From contig NW_006917092.1 of the NCBI RefSeq assembly GCF_000516985.1, positions 1,194,619 through 1,258,618 of the forward strand: a DNA stretch of 64,000 nt, read 5' to 3'. Below, piece by piece: positions 59,138-64,000 of the stretch. The notes under the pieces are model-generated. The model was not told the DNA's origin. It worked only from the letters and a program-made list of their open reading frames with translations, and made no database searches. The DNA is from Pestalotiopsis fici W106-1 (Eukaryota > Ascomycota > Sordariomycetes > Amphisphaeriales > Sporocadaceae). Numbering within the stretch: position 1 is the stretch's first letter; each line of letters begins with the position of its first letter. The translations under genes were made by a program, and so were the position numbers.

Positions 59138-60549
59138 ATGGCGGTCTCAGAGGCAGATTTCGCACCTGGAACAGAAAATCATTTATCAATGCGAATAGGC
59201 TGCTATGTACTTTTCGGTCTTTGCACAATAGCTGTCATGCTAAGGTAACGCTGCCATTTCAAAACGTAAAAGTACTCCATCAATGAAGACCTAACGAAAC
59301 ATTACAGAATTTATGTGCGCACAATACGATCACGCAGAATCGGCCTGGACGACTGCTTTATACTAGCCGCATGGGCGTCAGAGGTTGTTGTTATTGCTTC
59401 CGTCAAGCTACAGTTTCAATCTGGCATTGGCTGGCATATCGCTGATTTGGCGAAACTACCCAATGCCACTGAAATACTGTCAAGCATAGTATTGGTGGGT
59501 TCTATAGGAAAGAAGGAGCATTACACTAGGATGGCAGCTAACGACTTATAATATATTAGTGGCCGTGGTTGGCTCAGATTATTTGTATTTCTTTTAGCTG
59601 GGCTGTATAAAGTCTAGCATCGTGTCTCTATACCTGCGTCTTGCCGTAACCCCGGCGCAGGTCAAGGTTCTATGGGTAGCACTGGTCGTCATCCTTGGTC
59701 AGGGTCTTTCGTCGTCTATTATAGGTGCCTTAATAGAAGCTATGATCTTGAAGAGATTTAGCCAGTAAAGCTCGCTGACAATGTTTTCAGGCAGTAGCAG
59801 CATTTATTTGCGATCCCATTTCCATAATCTGGGAAAATTCCGCAGAGTTTGGCGGACCAAAATGCTTTGATATTCTTGCATTCAACTATTACAATGCAGC
59901 ATTCTTCATCATATCTGATCTCTTTCTGGCAGTTGCGCCGGTCATGGTTTTGAAGGATATGCAAATGAACAGGAAACGTAAAAGTATGAATGTAGTGGAC
60001 CCCATGGCGACGGCAGTAGACTCGTGGCTAACAAGGTTTAGTTCTCTTGGGCATCATGTTTAGTCTTGGTACCCTTGCGATCGGTGGGACAATCTCCAGA
60101 CAGGTAACAAATGCGATTGCTATAAATAATACCGACTTTGCCTGGTGAGTTGGCCATATTTCATGCAAAAGCATCTCCCTTTTCTGATCACCAGATCTCT
60201 AACAAGCTGTTGGGGTAGGTACTGGGCGCCTGCGGAGCTGTGCTCGGTGCTCGAGTCTAGTCTCGGCATCGTCTTTGTCTGCGTCCCGGCGATTGCACCA
60301 ATGTTTGGAAACGTCATGGGCTCGACCGCAAAGAAGTCTGGACAAGACGATATCAATCTGGACAACTCGAGGAATCCCGGCACTTTTGGCAAGATTGGTA
60401 GAAACCCAAAGAGACGAACTGGGCCGGGAGACGAGACTCTGCTGTGCGAAACACGACTCACTCATCTCGGTGGCCACGAGAGCGACATGGCATCTCAAAG
60501 GTCTGGATGCGAGACAGAAGACGATTCCAAGATCATTGGTATTGCTTGA
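59138..60549 (+). CDS. Fungal rhodopsin-like integral membrane protein (SAT5/PTH11-type domain)
   Basis: A six-exon model (59138-59244, 59308-59494, 59598-59724, 59795-59983, 60042-60144, 60219-60549) stays in frame and gives 347 aa. Several hydrophobic helices alternate with short loops. RIGLDDCFILAAW after the first helix is the hallmark of the fungal rhodopsin-like family, and CDPISIIW, KSSIVSLYLRL and NNTDFAWYWAPAELCS also fit it. The tail after the last helix is hydrophilic and cytosolic. These proteins are sensors or accessory membrane proteins of mostly unknown function. The second intron is ambiguous: an alternative exon begins at 59560 and encodes a plausible membrane segment (WPWLAQIICIS), but using it breaks the frame, so a one-base deletion or pseudogene cannot be ruled out. 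It is probably outside the biosynthetic core. Confidence 0.6.
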
Positions 60550-61307
60550 GCGACCACGATGTATCCTTTAAGTCGGCGTACGGTCAGGTCGCACAGAAGT
60601 GGACTTGTGCTGCCTTGCGTAAATGCGCTAGATTGGACTGCCCAGAGATGCTGCTTGACCGACGACGGGGGGGGGGGGGGGGGGGGGGGGGGGGCTGAAG
60701 ACGAATGTGAAATGAATAGGTGCAGAGTAATAAATTTGATTCTACATATTATGCAACAGATATAAATTACTCAAAGATGGATCGCTAAAAACTACGCTTT
60801 ACGCACTCTTAATTTATCATTGTCGCTGAGGCGTAATATACAAAATACATATCCTATGGATGATGTACTTTGTGTGATTGCAGTGCAGTGGAAGAAAGAT
60901 CCGGAAATAATTGAAATCCGTCGCATGCGCACAGCCGACGGTTGGGTCGCGGTTCGGCGATCGACTACTACGAGTATACGCTTATCAGCATCTAGAGGGG
61001 CACGCCATCGTCACTAAAGTCTTCGGGCGAGGCACCGATAGCCATGCCCGATAAGAGGCACTCCTACCACTCCGATCCCGGCCCGGCGGATGATGTTAAC
61101 CACATAAAACACATAATGTTTGAAAAAAACATTAATACAAACTTGAGAGCCTTTTTTGGATTTATCAAGAGTTTCAAACAACGAGGGCCATTTGCGCGGC
61201 ATAATCTGTACTGCTTACTACAACGACATTCCTTAGAGGATTGATTCACTGGAACCGCGCCGTCGGCAAAACCCGCTAATCCTACACGTCTAGTACAACA
61301 AGCAAAG
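60550..61307. other. Intergenic region with a poly-G tract
   Basis: About 760 bp between two + strand genes. No gene recognised. It contains the 28-base G run (60667-60694). Confidence 0.55.
60667..60694. repeat. Poly-G homopolymer (28 bases)
   Basis: An uninterrupted run of 28 G about 120 bp after the rhodopsin-like gene. It may form a G-quadruplex; its length in the assembly is unreliable. Confidence 0.85.
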
Positions 61308-62759
61308 ATGGAGCCCTGGCAGCTTACAGCGACTGAGGCGCTGGCCAAATTCAAGGACGGCTCTTTGACAGTCGAAGACTATGCAAAGTCTCTGCTTGCT
61401 AGGATTGAAAAGAGAGATGAGGCCGTCAAGGCATGGGCCTACCTGAATCCGGAACTTGTGATTGAGCAAGCAAAGAAGCTTGACCAAGTGCCGCCGGAGA
61501 AGCGAGGTCCGCTGCATGGAGTCGCCATTGCGGTAAAGGATGTCATTTATACCAAGGGTACGTTGGCGCAGTAATTTTGCACCGGGATAAAAATAAAACA
61601 AAGCATGGGATGAAGCTCTGACTGTGTTACTAGATATGCCCACACAATTCAACTCGCCAATCTACGAGGGAGATGCACCAAAAGTAGATGCAGCCTCCAT
61701 CCTCACCCTGAGACACGCCGGAGCCTTGATCCTGGGCAAAACCACAACCACCGAGTTCGCCTCGACGCTGTACGGTGGCAAGACGTCCAACGCGCACGAC
61801 CCCAGCCGAACCCCGGGTGGCTCGTCGTCGGGCTCGGGCGCCGCCGTGGGCGATTTCCAGGCCCCGATCGGACTGGGCACGCAGACGGGCGGAAGCACCA
61901 TTCGCCCGGGCTCCTTCAACGGCATCTACGCCTTCAAGCCGACCTGGAACTCCATCAGCCGCGAGGGCCAAAAGATCTACTCGCTGCTCTTTGACACCCT
62001 CGGCCTCTACGCCCGCAGTGTCGAGGACCTGGAGCTCCTGGCCGACGTCTTTGCGCTCGAGGACGACGAGCCCGCCGCCGGTGCGCCGTTCGAGGTCAAG
62101 GGCGCCAAGTTCGCCGTGGTCAAGACCACGGCATGGGACCAAGCCGGCCCCGGCACCAGAGCCGCCATGGAGCTCGGCGCCAAGCTGCTGAGAGACCACG
62201 GCGCCGAGGTTGAGGAGATTGAGCTGCCGCCCGAGTTCAACGAGGCGCCAGAGTTCCACCGCATCCTCCTCCACAGCGAGGGCAGAGTGTCCTACCTGCC
62301 CGAGTACAAGACGGCCAAGGACAAGCTGCACCCGTTCCTGTGCGGACACGTGGAGAATGAGCACAAGATCTCGCGCGCCGCCCAGCTCAAGGCCTTTGAT
62401 GGCATGGCTGCGCTGAGGCCCAAGATTGACGCGATTGCTGGCCGGTACGCCGCCATCTTGACACCGAGTGTACCCGATGTCGCGCCCGTCGGTCTCTACA
62501 GCACAGGCAGCGCCTCTTTCAACAGCATATGGACTGTGAGTTGACATGAATAGTAGTAACCTTGAATCATTTGACTAATGCTCGATAGGGTTTCCATACA
62601 CCAGTTACCAATATCCCTGGATTTAAGGGCGAAGCTGACATGCCGATCGGCCTTTCTCTCGTTGCTCCTAGGTACCATGATAGACATCTATTGGCGGTCT
62701 CAAAGGCGGTTGGCAAGATATTCGAAAGTGAGGGAGGCTGGGAGCGAAAGAATTTGTAG
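61308..62759 (+). CDS. Amidase (amidase-signature family)
   Basis: Three exons (61308-61557, 61634-62535, 62589-62759) give 440 aa. The Ser-cisSer-Lys catalytic triad is visible: Lys in HGVAIAVKDVI, the cis-Ser in GGSSSGSGAAV, and the nucleophile in TQTGGSTIRPGSF. Flanking segments (TTTTEFASTLYGG, DTLGLYARSVEDL) fit fungal amidases related to GatA-like hydrolases. It lacks a signal peptide and is probably cytosolic, hydrolysing an amide of unknown identity. The second exon is notably GC-rich compared with the surrounding intergenic DNA. It lies beyond the rhodopsin-like gene, so cluster membership is doubtful, although amide-bond chemistry on a peptide product is conceivable. The length is somewhat short for the family (often 450-550 aa). 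Confidence 0.88.
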
Positions 62760-62941
62760 GACAAGCTTTCTCCAGATATGGAGTGACAAGATGAACCAAA
62801 AAATAAAAGAAGAAAAGAAAAAAGATAGAAAGCGTTTTCTCTGATATCTGATCGAGCCACTTGCATAACCTATCGTGAGGAGCTTATAATGAGGGCTTCG
62901 ATGCACCTCAGCGCGTCTTGTTGGATCAAGCGTCTCTCTAT

Positions 62942-64000
62942 TTAGCAGCCAAGCCACAATTCGTCGTCATCGTCCACAAATGCGTAGCTTGGTAGCTCCT
63001 CCATGGGTGATCTGATGGAGTTAGTTGATTGCAATGAGAAAGATTCAGCCAAGAGGTGATATAACTCACAACAGTTGAAAATTGGTGTTGGGATCATACG
63101 GCGCCCATGGTGGCATTGGTTCGTCAAACTTGAGGCTTGCGATGACCTCGTCCATCTGTATGGGAGGTGTGACTTCACCATCACTTGCTTCTTCATCCTT
63201 GGTTGTAGAGTCAAAGTCTTCGGACTCTGTTTCTTCGGGCTCTTTTACATCCTTGTCTTGGACCTCAATCTCGGGGAGCTTGTTTGTCGTGTCGGGCATG
63301 ATGAGTTTTCGATAACGATCATCTGCCTTGAGTCGCTTCAGAGTGACAATGGACATGCCAAGCTGAGCGCCTGGTCTGGCTATAGACTTCCAGTCGCCTT
63401 CTTGGACAATGTACCAACTTTGCGAATCCCAAGATTTGGGCGTAATGAGCCAGAATCGCTGTTGTTGTACTGCCAAGTGGATAGATGAATCTGATTTGAA
63501 CGCAAATTCGAGGAAGCTCAAGAAGCCCTTCTGACACATCAGTGGCTCGAACTACATCAGAATGCCCCTCTAACTACTACTCACGTCAAAAGTATTGCAG
63601 ACTTCCAGCGGTACCGGATAACGGCGACCGAGGGCATCCTGAAATCGCATCGGTTTCTGGTCCCAGGGCTCTAGTGAATTGGTGATATGCGCCTTGAGGT
63701 CCTGTGAACAGTATTTGGCCTGCATCAGCCCGAGCATATCACCATGATGCCGCATGCGGGTTTCAAATTGAGTTATCTTGTCCTTTTTGAACAGCGAGAA
63801 CTGGACTCGGCGCACGAGCCTCACGCGCTGGCGACGGTCATTGAACTTGTCGAGGTATTTTTGAAAACTGTTGATACATTCATGGCAATCATCAATCACT
63901 TGTCTCATGGCCGCCACATCATCCTCGCTCATGGCGGTGCCTCCACGAAAGGCCCGCTCAATCGAGGCGCACACGCCGAGGAAGGTTTGGAGGTCCTTTT
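62942..64000 (-). CDS. Ubiquitin-like (ULD-type) domain protein, 5' end beyond the window
   Basis: Three exons are visible on the minus strand: (edge)-63585, 63530-63070 and 63011-62942; the stop is at 62942-62944. The start lies beyond 64000. The visible N-terminal part is helical and charged (MRQVIDDCHECINSFQKYL, DKFNDRRQRVRLVRRVQF). RFQDALGRRYPVPLEVCNTFD then opens a ubiquitin-like fold of the type found in fungal proteins with an N-terminal HeLo/STAND-like helical region, continuing FLSFLEFAFKS and WYIVQEGDWKSIARPGAQL. The tail is very acidic (E/D-rich, about 60 residues) and ends ELWLGC. The family is common in filamentous fungi and its role is unknown; some relatives are linked to allorecognition architectures. 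Not part of the metabolite cluster as far as can be seen. Confidence 0.65.

Noticed and set aside
60200..60500. Reverse-strand frames under the rhodopsin-like gene
   Set aside because: They are shadows of the + strand exon and lack ATG starts or family features.

Overview
The window is from a filamentous ascomycete. Genes are split by short introns (about 50-130 nt, mostly GTRAGT-type donors with CTAAC-like branch sequences), and the proteins are typical of Pezizomycotina, most likely Sordariomycetes. The species cannot be fixed from the sequence. A run of exactly 100 Ns at 33054-33153 joins two contigs, so order and distance across it are not proven.

Layout. Left edge: a possible gene start running off the window (minus strand), a THEM6-like thioesterase homologue (1544-2419, +), and a seven-transmembrane RGS protein (2776-4884, -). 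Core, left contig: a four-module NRPS (7655-21792, -, 4 exons, 4659 aa by my model) and a fatty-acid synthase beta subunit (23811-29671, -). Core, right contig: a ToxE-type basic-region/ankyrin transcription factor (33626-34905, -), an RTA1-family membrane protein (41565-42824, +), a branched-chain-type aminotransferase (45069-46375, -), a cytochrome P450 (48190-49974, -), a fatty-acid synthase alpha subunit (50877-56285, +) and an O-methyltransferase (56475-57722, -). Right flank: a fungal rhodopsin-like membrane protein (59138-60549, +), an amidase (61308-62759, +) and a partial ubiquitin-like-domain gene (62942 to beyond the edge, -).

How the genes fit together. A four-module NRPS, both subunits of a dedicated FAS, a BCAT-like aminotransferase, a P450 and a ToxE-like regulator is the signature of the HC-toxin/apicidin group of cyclic tetrapeptide histone-deacetylase inhibitors. 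The inferred route is: FAS alpha and beta build a medium-chain acyl group, the P450 oxidises the chain, the aminotransferase makes the 2-amino acid, and the NRPS joins it to three other residues. The O-methyltransferase suggests a methylated residue, as in the O-methyl-tyrosine or N-methoxy-tryptophan members. The gene set matches neither the HC-toxin nor the apicidin cluster as I know them, so the product may be new.

Main oddities. The NRPS starts with only the C-terminal lobe of a condensation domain. It ends in an epimerase-like domain whose EGHGRE motif reads YSHGRE, so the catalytic Glu is lost, and no cyclising CT or TE domain follows. The window has no MFS pump, amino-acid racemase, pipecolate-forming reductase, second P450 or HDAC gene. 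A likely Tc1/mariner-type MITE lies at 6066-6327.
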